64,000 nucleotides of DNA from Moduliflexus sp964602655 (GTDB lineage Bacteria > Moduliflexota > Moduliflexia > Moduliflexales > Moduliflexaceae), in NCBI GenBank assembly GCA_964602655.1, contig CAZRSF010000015.1, forward strand, positions 28,411 through 92,410, in the 5' to 3' direction. Shown here piece by piece: positions 17,840 to 26,247 of the stretch. The notes under the pieces were generated by a model, which was given only the letters and a program-made list of their open reading frames with translations, was not told where the DNA came from and made no database searches. How positions within the stretch are numbered: position 1 is the first letter of the stretch; each line of letters begins with the position of its first letter. Both the position numbers and the translations under genes were made by a program.

Positions 17840-19276
17840 ATGGGAAAAGTCCTCGGTTTTCTGGATTTCAACCGGCAGGATTATCAAAAAGAGCCTGTCA
17901 GCATCCGGGTGCGACATTGGGACGAGTTTATCGAATTTCCGTCGCAAGAAGAGATGAAAAATCAGGGGGCGCGCTGTATGGATTGCGGCGTACCATTCTG
18001 TCACTGGGCATGTCCGGTGAGCAACTTAATTCCGAATTTTGACGATTTAGTCTATCGCGGCTGCTGGCGCGAAGCGTTCGAGATGCTGATGAAGACCAAC
18101 AATTTCCCGGAATTTACCGGGAGAGTCTGTCCCGCGCCCTGTGAAAATTCATGCGTGTTAGCGATTCATGAACCGGCGGTGACGATTAAGAATATCGAGT
18201 TTTCGATCATCGAACAAGCCTATCGCGAAGGTTGGATGAAGCCCGAACCGCCGGAATTCCGCACTGGAAAAAAAGTGGCGGTGATCGGCTCTGGTCCTGC
18301 CGGATTGGCCTGCGCTGACGAGTTAAACAAAATGGGGCACTCCGTCGTCGTGTATGAAAAAAATGAATTTATCGGCGGCATCATGGCGCTCGGTATCCCG
18401 GAATTTAAATTGCAAGCCAAGTTTATCAACCGACGTTTAGCGATTATGGAAGAAGAAGGCGTTGTGTTCAAAACCGGCGCGTATGTGGGACGCGACATCA
18501 GCGTCAATCAATTGCGACAGGAATTCGACGCGCTCGTGTTATGCGGCGGCGCGGAGAAACCGCGCGATTTGACGGTCGAAGGCCGCGACCTGAAAGGCGT
18601 GCATTTTGCGATGGATTACCTGACGCAGCAGAATCGCGTGAATCGCGGCATTGCGATTCCGACGGAACAGCGCATCTCGGCGGCTGGCAAACGCGTGATT
18701 GTGCTCGGCGGCGGCGATACTGGCGCGGACTGCGTCGGCACGGCGACCCGGCAAGGCGCGGCGTCGGTGAAACAATTCGAATTGCTGCCCGAACCGCCGA
18801 AAGAACGGCCTGCTGATAATCCCTGGCCGCAATGGGCGCGAATTCTGCGTTCTTCAAGCTCACATGAAGAAGGCAGCGTCATCCGGGATTACAGCATCAT
18901 GACCAAACAGTTGATTGGTGAAGATGGCGTGGTGAAAAAACTGCACGGCGTCCGGCTGGAATTCAGCGAGCCTGATCCGGCGACCGGTCGGCGCGATATG
19001 AAAGAGATTCCCGGCAGCGAATTTGTCGAAGATGCGGATTTAGTCATTTTAGCAATGGGATTCGTGTCACCGGTGAAAGAAGGGATGCTGACGGAATTCG
19101 GCGTCACGCTGGACGAACGCGGTAATGTCAAAACCGACGACAACCGCATGACCTCGGTGTCGGGCGTGTTTGCGGCAGGCGATATGCGTCGTGGGCAATC
19201 GTTGGTGGTCTGGGCGATTCATGAAGGCCGCGCCGCTGCCAAAGGTGTGCAGACGTATTTGGCAGCGCGGCAATAA
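17840..19276 (+). CDS. gltD: Glutamate synthase (NADPH) small subunit
   Basis: The GOGAT beta subunit (478 residues from ATG 17840) feeds NADPH electrons to GltB. The N-terminal cysteine clusters for two [4Fe-4S] centres are CMDCGVPFCHWAC and CPAPCENSC. The FAD site is VIGSGPAGLACADEL and the NADPH site is VLGGGDTGADCVGTA. The C-terminal GVFAAGDMRRGQSLVVWAI is the conserved FAD contact. I chose the Met of MGKVLGFLDF because GltD proteins usually start MGKxxGF. An in-frame ATG at 17822 would add six residues; neither has a clear ribosome site. It is co-transcribed with gltB and ends at a strong terminator. Confidence 0.95.
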   Translation: MGKVLGFLDFNRQDYQKEPVSIRVRHWDEFIEFPSQEEMKNQGARCMDCGVPFCHWACPVSNLIPNFDDLVYRGCWREAFEMLMKTNNFPEFTGRVCPAPCENSCVLAIHEPAVTIKNIEFSIIEQAYREGWMKPEPPEFRTGKKVAVIGSGPAGLACADELNKMGHSVVVYEKNEFIGGIMALGIPEFKLQAKFINRRLAIMEEEGVVFKTGAYVGRDISVNQLRQEFDALVLCGGAEKPRDLTVEGRDLKGVHFAMDYLTQQNRVNRGIAIPTEQRISAAGKRVIVLGGGDTGADCVGTATRQGAASVKQFELLPEPPKERPADNPWPQWARILRSSSSHEEGSVIRDYSIMTKQLIGEDGVVKKLHGVRLEFSEPDPATGRRDMKEIPGSEFVEDADLVILAMGFVSPVKEGMLTEFGVTLDERGNVKTDDNRMTSVSGVFAAGDMRRGQSLVVWAIHEGRAAAKGVQTYLAARQ

Positions 19277-19281
19277 CCTGA

Positions 19282-19320
19282 ACGTGTCAGGCACTTTGGA
19301 AGTGCCTGACACGTTTTTTT
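19282..19320 (+). terminator. Rho-independent terminator of gltBD
   Basis: ACGTGTCAGGCACTT (19282-19296), loop TGG and the exact complement (19300-19314) are followed by seven Ts. It starts five bases after the gltD stop. The stem belongs to the dispersed GTGTCAGNCACTT palindrome family, here combined with a T-tract, so a repeat appears to serve as the terminator. Confidence 0.88.
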
Positions 19321-19386
19321 GTTTTCAACGTATGGGCGGCATGACGACTGGCGAAAACTGGCAGTTTTTCCGCCTGCGTGATGCCT

Positions 19387-19806
19387 TTAATTGATAAGGA
19401 TTTTAAAAAATTTTGCACCAAATGGTTCTGCGCATGAGTTCTTGTTGATTTTGTAATCCCAGAGTTGCGGCGAATCCACATTCACGACAAATCCAAACGA
19501 ACCGGCCTGAAGAGGCGTTCCAGAAATCTTCACACGGTTATCATCCTGCTTCCAGGTTAATCCAGGCGGTAATGACGATATCGAAAAATCGTACGTCACC
19601 ATGTCATCAATGTTGTCCGAATGTTTAACGTCCGCCCTGATCTTTGCATGATACGCCTTGCCAACGATTCCATCTGGCACGGTATCCGTCAGTATCTCTA
19701 TTTCAGGGCAAAAAAGCTGGTCAAAAAGCTGGTCGCATCCACTCAGCAATAATCCGCTCCAAAGGCAAAACATGGCAAACCATGCGGTTGTACGCATATT
19801 TTTCAT
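19387..19806 (-). CDS. Putative lipoprotein with an Ig-like (He_PIG) domain
   Basis: This 139-residue protein has a lipoprotein signal peptide with lipobox LLLSGC (cysteine at residue 24), so it is probably anchored to a membrane. The mature part contains LPPGLTW followed by ISGTPLQAGSFGFVVNV. This is the hallmark of putative Ig (He_PIG) domains, the cadherin-like folds found in many surface proteins of environmental bacteria. A GGGGGTGAG ribosome site precedes the ATG. It converges on gltD and stands alone. A role in surface adhesion is only a guess. Confidence 0.7.
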   Translation of the reverse strand: MKNMRTTAWFAMFCLWSGLLLSGCDQLFDQLFCPEIEILTDTVPDGIVGKAYHAKIRADVKHSDNIDDMVTYDFSISSLPPGLTWKQDDNRVKISGTPLQAGSFGFVVNVDSPQLWDYKINKNSCAEPFGAKFFKILIN

Positions 19807-19912
19807 TCAAACTCACCCCCCTCAAGTCGGATGAAGACTTCAGTTTAGCAGCAGGTAGTGTTCGATCAATTTTGCCACGCCGTCGTTGTCACTGGAATCA
19901 GTCACATGATTC

Positions 19913-19940
19913 GTAGGGGCGTTCAATTGAACACCCCTAC
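19913..19940. repeat. Palindrome GTAGGGGCGTTCAA/TTGAACACCCCTAC
   Basis: Fourteen-base arms meet without a loop and have one mismatch pair. It is the same family as 52227-52246 and 42354-42380. It lies in the 240-base gap upstream of the lipoprotein gene, which otherwise shows no gene. Confidence 0.75.
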
Positions 19941-20043
19941 AAGGATTCGCCTATGATCTTTTTTGCCGCAATTGGCATTAAGATGGCAAGAAGAACCCAG
20001 GTATGTCGAAATACCTGGGGGGGTTACTCGTTGTTGTTATGAA

Positions 20044-20322
20044 TCAATCCCTACCATCCAACAAGCCGCCGAGCAATGCGCCGCCAAGCGCCCCGCCGAG
20101 CGAACTCTGTTCCTTGCTTCTGCCGCCAGCCGAAGGTGCATGGCGGAGAATCTGGTCAGCAAGCCGCGAGAACGGCAGGCTTTGCAGAAACACGACGCCC
20201 GTGCCGCTCAGCGTGGCGAGAATCTTCGCCGCGTCTTTCGGGTCGCCGCCCCGCCAGCGCGTCAGTTTCAAGGCGCGAAGAATATGGTTGCGCTCAAGTT
20301 CCGTTGAGAACGGATGACTCAA
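20044..20322 (-). pseudogene. Fragment with Fis-type HTH remnant
   Basis: The first 40 residues (ELERNHILRALKLTRW, then DPKDAAKILATL) match the start of the Fis/HTH_8 domain that closes sigma-54-dependent activators, including the 'ALxLTRW' stretch. After AAKILATL the recognition helix is lost, and the frame runs on into glycine-rich sequence without family features. The AAA+ and receiver parts are absent, and an in-frame stop lies just upstream of the TTG. I read it as the decayed end of a response regulator. It could instead be a small HTH-like protein of its own. Confidence 0.5.
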
Positions 20323-20375
20323 CCTCTTCTTGCCATCTCAGCCCGGATTCTATTTACAGGATAGCTGATGATCGT

Positions 20376-20795
20376 TCAAGAGCGAAATACGACAAAAGGA
20401 TTCCAAATCCGCAACATCCCATCAATCAGTTGATCATGCTGCATATCTTCCGAATACACGCGAGTACAATTGGAAACAATCGCTGTGGCTAACACAAGGC
20501 TATCGAAAAATGAATATTGATATTGCTCCTGAATACGCAACGCATGTTTAATCATCTGAAAATCTACCACGAGGATTTCGAAGTTTTCCTTGAAATCCTC
20601 AAGAGCAATGTCCACGGCATTTCTCGGGTATTTGAGCTTTTTAATCAGCACATTGCAGAATTCCATCATGACATGGGTGCTGATGCAAAATGTGTGTTCG
20701 CTCTCAAAAATAGAGAGGACGATCTGCTGTTTCTCTTTTTCCTGAGAATACAAATAAATCAATACGTTGGTATCAATAAAAATTCTATCGCTCAT
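20376..20795 (-). CDS. PIN-domain toxin (VapC-like)
   Basis: A 139-residue PIN-domain ribonuclease. The acidic metal-binding residues expected of the fold are visible: D8 (IFIDTNVLIYL), E45 (MMEFCNVL), D98 (FFDSLVLATA) and D117 (YSEDMQHD). VapC-type toxins cleave tRNA or rRNA and are held inactive by the protein encoded just upstream. Its start overlaps the antitoxin's end by 11 bases, so translation is coupled. It sits in a decayed, gene-poor region with repeats, as is usual for such modules. Confidence 0.85.
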   Translation of the reverse strand: MSDRIFIDTNVLIYLYSQEKEKQQIVLSIFESEHTFCISTHVMMEFCNVLIKKLKYPRNAVDIALEDFKENFEILVVDFQMIKHALRIQEQYQYSFFDSLVLATAIVSNCTRVYSEDMQHDQLIDGMLRIWNPFVVFRS

Positions 20796-20985
20796 TTGCG
20801 TCTTCTCTGCTGAATCGGAAGGTTTTCGTATCTATGTGAATGAGAGTCAGTGAGCGAAAGATTCTTTTTTGTATTGGGCGAATACGCACTTCAAGCATTT
20901 TTCCCGCAAAATTTTCAGGGAGTTTCAACAGCGGTAGTAATTGCTCTGCTGGAATATGCGTTTCGAATATTTGGCGTTGCGTCAT
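20785..20985 (-). CDS. Antitoxin partner of the PIN-domain toxin
   Basis: This 66-residue product starts MTQRQIFETHIP, with AAGGAG six bases before the ATG. Its reading frame overlaps the start of the PIN toxin. The sequence HIPAEQLLPLLKLPENFAGKMLEVRI has a beta/alpha beginning followed by a basic tail. It is not a clear AbrB or RHH match. Antitoxin function is inferred from size, order and overlap. The preceding open frame adds 13 residues without a ribosome site, so I use the internal ATG. Confidence 0.65.
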   Translation of the reverse strand: MTQRQIFETHIPAEQLLPLLKLPENFAGKMLEVRIRPIQKRIFRSLTLIHIDTKTFRFSREDANER

Positions 20986-21014
20986 GAGTAACTCCTTTTT
21001 TATTGCGAATTTCA

Positions 21015-21152
21015 TCAGTCCCAAAGATGTTTTTCAGAGATTACGCCTGCGACTTTGCGCACAAGACAAAATAATTCAAGATGCCATTGACATGTTCTGT
21101 CAATAAAATTCACATCAACTTCATATTCATCAATCACGTCGTTATCATTCAT
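21015..21152 (-). CDS. Possible 45-residue protein upstream of the toxin-antitoxin pair
   Basis: ATG 21152 has GAGGGG eight bases upstream. The frame encodes 45 residues, beginning MNDNDVIDEYEVDVNFIDRT and ending EKHLWD, and stops 29 bases before the antitoxin ATG on the same strand. It is acidic at the N-terminus, with no recognised domain. It could be a third member of the module or a relic. Confidence 0.35.
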   Translation of the reverse strand: MNDNDVIDEYEVDVNFIDRTCQWHLELFCLVRKVAGVISEKHLWD

Positions 21153-21317
21153 GGTGGAACCCCTCGCTCAATTGCTCACTGCATTTACCGATCTTGAAGA
21201 GTTCTGTCAATGAATTTTATTCAGATACTTACTGCTGTAAGGGTGAAATCCTTTCTCCTGTAATTGGCGTGTCGCCATCTCCTTTTTATCGGCGTTACCT
21301 TATGCCGTAAATTGGAG

Positions 21318-21388
21318 CGTTCATTTTTAGGAGTGTCAACGCTTGTTTTAACTGCCAAAGCAAGCTTTGGCACTCCTGAAAATGAACG
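21318..21388. repeat. 71-bp interrupted palindrome, AGGAGTG...CACTCCT family
   Basis: Outer arms CGTTCATTTTTAGGAGTG and CACTCCTGAAAATGAACG (21318-21335 / 21371-21388, one mismatch pair) enclose further paired segments (CGCTTG/CAAGC and TGCCAAAGC/GCTTTGGCA). It starts three bases from the stop of the broken HTH fragment. A related copy lies at 1614-1662. Confidence 0.7.
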
Positions 21389-21390
21389 TT

Positions 21391-21528
21391 TCACACAGGC
21401 CGCTCGATGCCGAGCTTTTTCATACGGGAGACGAGGGTTTGGGCGTTGATGTCGACAATCTTCGCCGCGCCTTTCGGGTCGCTGACCAGCCAGCGCGTGA
21501 GTCTTAACACGTTGGAAATAGGCAGCGT
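21391..21528 (-). pseudogene. C-terminal Fis-type HTH fragment of a sigma-54-dependent regulator
   Basis: Read on the minus strand, this frame gives ISNVLRLTRWLVSDPKGAAK, then IVDINAQTLVSRMKKLGI and ERPV before a stop. This is an almost complete HTH_8 domain with its recognition helix and the family's usual C-terminal end. It has no start codon. The expected preceding LER lies in another frame at about 21525-21533, so the gene is both truncated and frame-shifted. The rest of the regulator is gone. The remnant at 20044-20322 shares the LTRW..DPK.AAKI core, so the two may descend from related genes. No intact gene lies between 21153 and 21590. Confidence 0.65.
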
Positions 21529-21589
21529 TCAAGCACTTCTAATGTGGCGATTTCAAACGCCATACCGCCGCATCATGCCGCTCATCAGG

Positions 21590-23530
21590 TTATGCGGCGC
21601 TGCTGCGCAGGGTGAAATGAAAGGTGGCGCCTTTGCCTGGTTTGCTTTCGACCCAGATCGTGCCGCCGTTTTGTTCCACTAATTCGCGGCAAAGAATCAG
21701 ACCTAAGCCCGTGCCTTCTTCGCCTGCCGTGCCGATGTGGGTATATTGCGTGTCAAGTTGCAGCAGGCGAGGCATCATTTCCACCGGAATGCCCACGCCG
21801 GTATCCGAGACGACCACTTCAACCAATCCGTCGCGTTGAGAGAAACTTGAAATCGTCACGCTGCCGCCAGCGGAGGTAAATTTGATCGCGTTCGAAATCA
21901 GGTTGCGGAAAATCGTATTGACCATGCTTTCATCCGCATACGCAATGGCGCGTTCTGAAATCTCGTTGCGAAGAGAAATCAGCTTCTTTTCCGCTTGCGG
22001 CAAGAGGAGATCGACATTTTCTACGGCAATCTCATGTAGTTGAAGCGGCTTCGGCACGCAATCCATCAGGCCGCGCTGAATTTTCGACCAGGTGAGAAGG
22101 TTTTCCAACAGGGCGTATAGGCGCTCTGCGGCACCGAAGAGCCGCTGGGCGAGATTTCTGATTCGGTCTTTGTCGTACCGATCGATGTTCAGCACCAGGA
22201 GTTCGGCAAATCCTAAGAGTACGCTGAACGGATTTTTCAAATCGTGGGAAATAATCGAAAAGAAGCGATCTTTGCTGGCATTCAGTTCGCGCAGTTGCGC
22301 GTTTTTCTCTTTCAATTCATTGTGCGCGGCAAGGAGTTCGGCTTGCGCCTTTTTCACGTCGGTAATGTCGCGCGAGATGCCCATCACGCCGACGACATCT
22401 CCGTCCGTGCCATATAGCTTCGAGGCCGAGAGCAGGCAGGGGAAAAGGTCGCCGTTTTTGCGCCGGTTCATCACTTCGCGAATCACTTGCCCGTCTTGTT
22501 GCATCAGGTGTTGAATCTGATTGGATTCCTCTGCCGACGCATACAGCATTTCGATGGTGTGGCCGACCACTTCGGCGGCATCATAGCCGAAGACATCGGC
22601 GGCAGCCTTATTGAACTCGACAATCCGCCGCTCTTTGTTGACGGTGATAATCATATCCAGCGAGCATTCGATGACGCTGCTGGCGTATTTCTGCGATTCG
22701 AACACCGCTTTTTCCGCCTGTTTGCGCCAGGTCACGTCGCGAATCGCCGCCACGCGAACCTGTCGTCCCTGATACGGCATTTCTTTCGTTTGAATCTCGA
22801 CCGGAAACGTGCTGCCATCTTTCCGAACGCCTTCGCCTTCGGTGAGGTTTTCGAATTTCGTGTGGATATTGCTCAAAATGCCGTGTTCGAACTCTGCCAT
22901 CATCAAATCCAGGGCATTATTGCCAATCAGTTCGTCGCGGTGATATCCGAATAACGTTTCCATGACGTGGTTGACTTCGAGAATCAATCCCCTGTCATGC
23001 ACGATGACGCCTTCGAATGTCGCTTCTGCCAACATTTTGAACCGTTCCTCGCTTTCGCGCAAGGCATTTTCCATGCGTTCGCGTTCGGTAATTTCTTGTT
23101 GCAGCCGCTCATTCTGTTCCTGAAGGCGCTTTTGTAAATTCCTGATTCGCAGATGGGTCGAGATGCGCGCAAAGGCTTCTTCATATTGAAATGGCCGGGT
23201 GATGTAGTCCACGCCGCCGACCTCGAATCCTTTGACTTTATCAACCGTTTCAGCCAATGTGCTCATAAACATGACCGGAATATGGCTGGTCGCGGACGCC
23301 TCTTTCAATCGGCGGCAGATTTCGAATCCGTTCAGGCCGGGCAGAAAGACGTCTAACAGAATCAGGTCAACGTCCTCTTCTCTGGCGTATTTCATGGCGT
23401 CCTGCCCGTTATTCAGAATCAGCGCAGAGAGTCCGCGGAAACGGAGATAATCGGCAAACGGCCCTAATCCCATCGGATTCTCCGTGACCAATAAAAGCGT
23501 TGAGAGTGGCATGTCATCGTAGCGCTGCAT
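21590..23530 (-). CDS. Sensor histidine kinase with N-terminal receiver and two PAS domains
   Basis: This 646-residue soluble kinase starts with a receiver domain (10-130) whose phospho-acceptor is D60 (LILLDVFLPG). A coiled coil, two PAS domains (about 165-285 and 290-410), HisKA (FFSIISHDLKNP) and an HATPase domain (NLISNAIKF, DTGVGIP, EEGTGLGLILCRELV) follow. The receiver is atypical: the usual acidic pair is replaced by VTENP, and the conserved lysine by arginine (ITRPF). AGGAGA precedes the ATG. It lies 165 bases downstream of a membrane kinase on the same strand, so the two could form a phosphorelay. No output regulator is adjacent. Confidence 0.88.
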   Translation of the reverse strand: MQRYDDMPLSTLLLVTENPMGLGPFADYLRFRGLSALILNNGQDAMKYAREEDVDLILLDVFLPGLNGFEICRRLKEASATSHIPVMFMSTLAETVDKVKGFEVGGVDYITRPFQYEEAFARISTHLRIRNLQKRLQEQNERLQQEITERERMENALRESEERFKMLAEATFEGVIVHDRGLILEVNHVMETLFGYHRDELIGNNALDLMMAEFEHGILSNIHTKFENLTEGEGVRKDGSTFPVEIQTKEMPYQGRQVRVAAIRDVTWRKQAEKAVFESQKYASSVIECSLDMIITVNKERRIVEFNKAAADVFGYDAAEVVGHTIEMLYASAEESNQIQHLMQQDGQVIREVMNRRKNGDLFPCLLSASKLYGTDGDVVGVMGISRDITDVKKAQAELLAAHNELKEKNAQLRELNASKDRFFSIISHDLKNPFSVLLGFAELLVLNIDRYDKDRIRNLAQRLFGAAERLYALLENLLTWSKIQRGLMDCVPKPLQLHEIAVENVDLLLPQAEKKLISLRNEISERAIAYADESMVNTIFRNLISNAIKFTSAGGSVTISSFSQRDGLVEVVVSDTGVGIPVEMMPRLLQLDTQYTHIGTAGEEGTGLGLILCRELVEQNGGTIWVESKPGKGATFHFTLRSSAA

Positions 23531-23695
23531 ACGCGTTCTCCTGAAAAGTGGGTTGGCCGAGATGCTTAAATTCCGGATGTTTTGTTGTCAATAAAAACGT
23601 GCCAATATGTATTTAGATATGAACCTGGCCTATCTGTTTAAGCGCGACAAGGATTTTTGTCACGATTGTGTTGTCGTCATTGTCTCTGCATTCGA

Positions 23696-26194
23696 TCATT
23701 TTTTCCGAGCCGGAAGCGTAAAGCGAAAGGTCGTCCCCTCGCCAAGCTGACTTTCCGCCCAGATCGTGCCGCCGTTGCGTTCCACCAATTCCCGACACAA
23801 AATCAAGCCGAGGCCGGTGCCACGTTCGCCTGCCGTTCCGACATTGCTATGCTGGACATCTATGCGAAAGAGCTTGGCAAGGTCTTCTGCCGACATGCCT
23901 GTTCCTGTGTCGCGCACGCTGACCTCAACCTGCGTGTCGCTGCGAGAAGCGGAGATGTCGATCCGATCCCCCTCCGTCGTGAACTTCAACGCATTGGACG
24001 CCAAATTGCGAATCACCGTACTCACCATGCCATAATCGGCAAAAGCGATTGTCCGGGGTGGAATCGTATTCGCGAGGATGATGTTCTTTTGCTCTGATTT
24101 CGCGAGAAACAGGTCTCGGTTTTCCTCGCCGATGTCGCGCAGATCAATATCTTCAGGGCGATATTCCATGACGCCGCGTTGAATGCGCGACCAGGTCAGC
24201 AGATTCTCCAGCAGCATGTGCAAGCGTTCGGCGGCGGCGTACATGCGAGTGAGGAATTCTTTCGCGCGTTCCGGCGTATAGTGTTCGAAATTTTCTCGCA
24301 ATAATTCCGTCATGCCGAGAATCACGCTGAGCGGGCTGCGGAGATCGTGCGAAATAATCGAGAAGAATTTATCTTTGCTGGCATTGACTTCTTGCAGTTC
24401 GCGGTTTTTTTGCTGCAATTCGTTGTGCGCAGCCAGGAGCGCGAGTTCCGCCTGCTTCTGCTCCGAGATGTCTTCGCAGACGGTGACGCGGCCAAGATAG
24501 CCGCCATGCTCATCGTGCAGCGGCGTGGAAATCAGTTCGACCGGAAACGTCGAACCATCCTTGTGCACATTGATGCGTTCTCGTTTCCAGTAAGGAGTAT
24601 GAGCTTCCGGCTGATTCAACGGCGTCTCCGCTGCTGGTTCTTGCTGCTCCGGAGCAAAAATCGACGCCGGAAACCCAAGCGCGTCTTCGACGGTATAGCC
24701 GTGCTGCCGGGCGTCTGCCGGATTGATATAGACGATAAGTCCATCGGGATCGGTGATGGTGATCCCGACTTCTGTCGTTTCCATCGCCTTTTCTAACTTG
24801 CGCAGCGTCAATTCCACGCGTTTGCGTTCCGCAATTTCTTGCTGTAATTGGGTGTTCGAGGTGCGCAGTTCCGTCGTGCGTTCCGCCACGCTGCGTTCAA
24901 GAAGCAGGTTTTGTTCCCGAACGAGGCGTTCGTTTTCCTTTGCGGCGCGTAACGCCTGCGCATTTGCGCCCGCTTTTTCCGATTTGAGCAGATTGACTTG
25001 ATTCGAAAGCGCTAACGACACAAAGGCTAAGGCGAACGCTGATCCGATACGAAGGCCGCGTCCACCGACCCACTCCATCGGAATCAGGTTATACATGCCG
25101 AGGACTTCGACGAACGCGCCCGCAAAAAAGACGCCCCACGACAACAGATACAGGATTGCCGGTTTGTAGCCTTTGCGCAAGCAGACAACGGCGAAGGCAA
25201 TCAAGAGCAGCGGGCCGGGGAGCGCTAAACCGACGATCACCTGAGGCAGCGCAGAATGGCGGGTCAGGACGAACAGCGCCGTGAGGAATCCCCATATCCA
25301 ACGCAACGCGACCGTTGCGAGATGCGGCAGGCGGGCGTATTCCGGCAGCCGTAAAAATTGGTCGCTGAACCAGAGCGACAGAATGGACGTAATACCGACA
25401 AAGGCGTTGAGCGACACGTCGTTCCACCAGGGCAACGTCGGCCAGAGATATTGATACGCGAACCCTTCGTTGCTCGACAACATAATTATCAACGCCGTAA
25501 GCAGCAGCACGTATTTTCCGTAAATCGGTTCTTTCATCATCAAAAAGAGCAGCAGGTTATACCCTAACATCATCAGGAGCATGCCATAAAAGAGGCCGGA
25601 ACCGAATTGCTGATGATATTCGCGCATCGTAAACGCGAATGGCCGCCAGAGCGTGATGGCGATAGCCATGCGGCCTTTGTTCTGAAAACGGAGGTAATAC
25701 GTGGCCTCTTGGTGCGCTGCGAACTCGAGTCGAAAGACAAAATTCCGATGCGGAATGTCGCGCTGTCGAAACGGCACGGTATCGCCGACCTCTTTTGTCG
25801 AGACAAGCGTTCCTTCGCGAAATTCATACACCTGAATATGGTCTATGAACGGATTGCCGATTTCCATCAGCCATTCGGTAAGATGCGCCGCCTGATTCTG
25901 CACGGTAAAACGCACCCAATAGGCCGACGACGAGAAGCCGAAATTGGGGATCATTTGCGTACTGCGAGAAAACGTTGCCACTGCCGATACGGGAGAGACC
26001 ACGTCATCAATGGTTAGCTCGCCTGTCTGGTCTTCGAAAATTTCTAACACCGGGCCAATCGGATAGGTCTGCTCTGTTTCAGTCAAGATAACGCGAGCGC
26101 CAGCCGGAGCGATTGCTCCGTTCAGCGGCATGGCCGCAGCCGCGATCTGCCCGAAAAGCATGATGACACACACACAAGACACTCTCCATCGCAT
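23696..26194 (-). CDS. Membrane sensor histidine kinase with 7TMR-DISM sensor
   Basis: An 832-residue kinase. After a signal peptide comes a 7TMR-DISMED2 extracellular domain (about 35-190) that in related proteins binds carbohydrate-like ligands. A seven-helix 7TMR-DISM membrane domain (about 200-405), a coiled coil, one PAS domain, HisKA (FFSIISHDLRSP) and HATPase (NLASNALKF, DTGTGMS, ERGTGLGLILCRELV) follow. Its kinase core closely resembles that of the downstream REC-PAS kinase, suggesting duplication. The two genes are read in the same direction and are probably co-expressed. Confidence 0.88.
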   Translation of the reverse strand: MRWRVSCVCVIMLFGQIAAAAMPLNGAIAPAGARVILTETEQTYPIGPVLEIFEDQTGELTIDDVVSPVSAVATFSRSTQMIPNFGFSSSAYWVRFTVQNQAAHLTEWLMEIGNPFIDHIQVYEFREGTLVSTKEVGDTVPFRQRDIPHRNFVFRLEFAAHQEATYYLRFQNKGRMAIAITLWRPFAFTMREYHQQFGSGLFYGMLLMMLGYNLLLFLMMKEPIYGKYVLLLTALIIMLSSNEGFAYQYLWPTLPWWNDVSLNAFVGITSILSLWFSDQFLRLPEYARLPHLATVALRWIWGFLTALFVLTRHSALPQVIVGLALPGPLLLIAFAVVCLRKGYKPAILYLLSWGVFFAGAFVEVLGMYNLIPMEWVGGRGLRIGSAFALAFVSLALSNQVNLLKSEKAGANAQALRAAKENERLVREQNLLLERSVAERTTELRTSNTQLQQEIAERKRVELTLRKLEKAMETTEVGITITDPDGLIVYINPADARQHGYTVEDALGFPASIFAPEQQEPAAETPLNQPEAHTPYWKRERINVHKDGSTFPVELISTPLHDEHGGYLGRVTVCEDISEQKQAELALLAAHNELQQKNRELQEVNASKDKFFSIISHDLRSPLSVILGMTELLRENFEHYTPERAKEFLTRMYAAAERLHMLLENLLTWSRIQRGVMEYRPEDIDLRDIGEENRDLFLAKSEQKNIILANTIPPRTIAFADYGMVSTVIRNLASNALKFTTEGDRIDISASRSDTQVEVSVRDTGTGMSAEDLAKLFRIDVQHSNVGTAGERGTGLGLILCRELVERNGGTIWAESQLGEGTTFRFTLPARKK

Positions 26195-26247
26195 CGTATG
26201 ATTTCTCTTGAAGGTTGGTGAATTAGCGTCTTTGTCCCGCGTTTATA

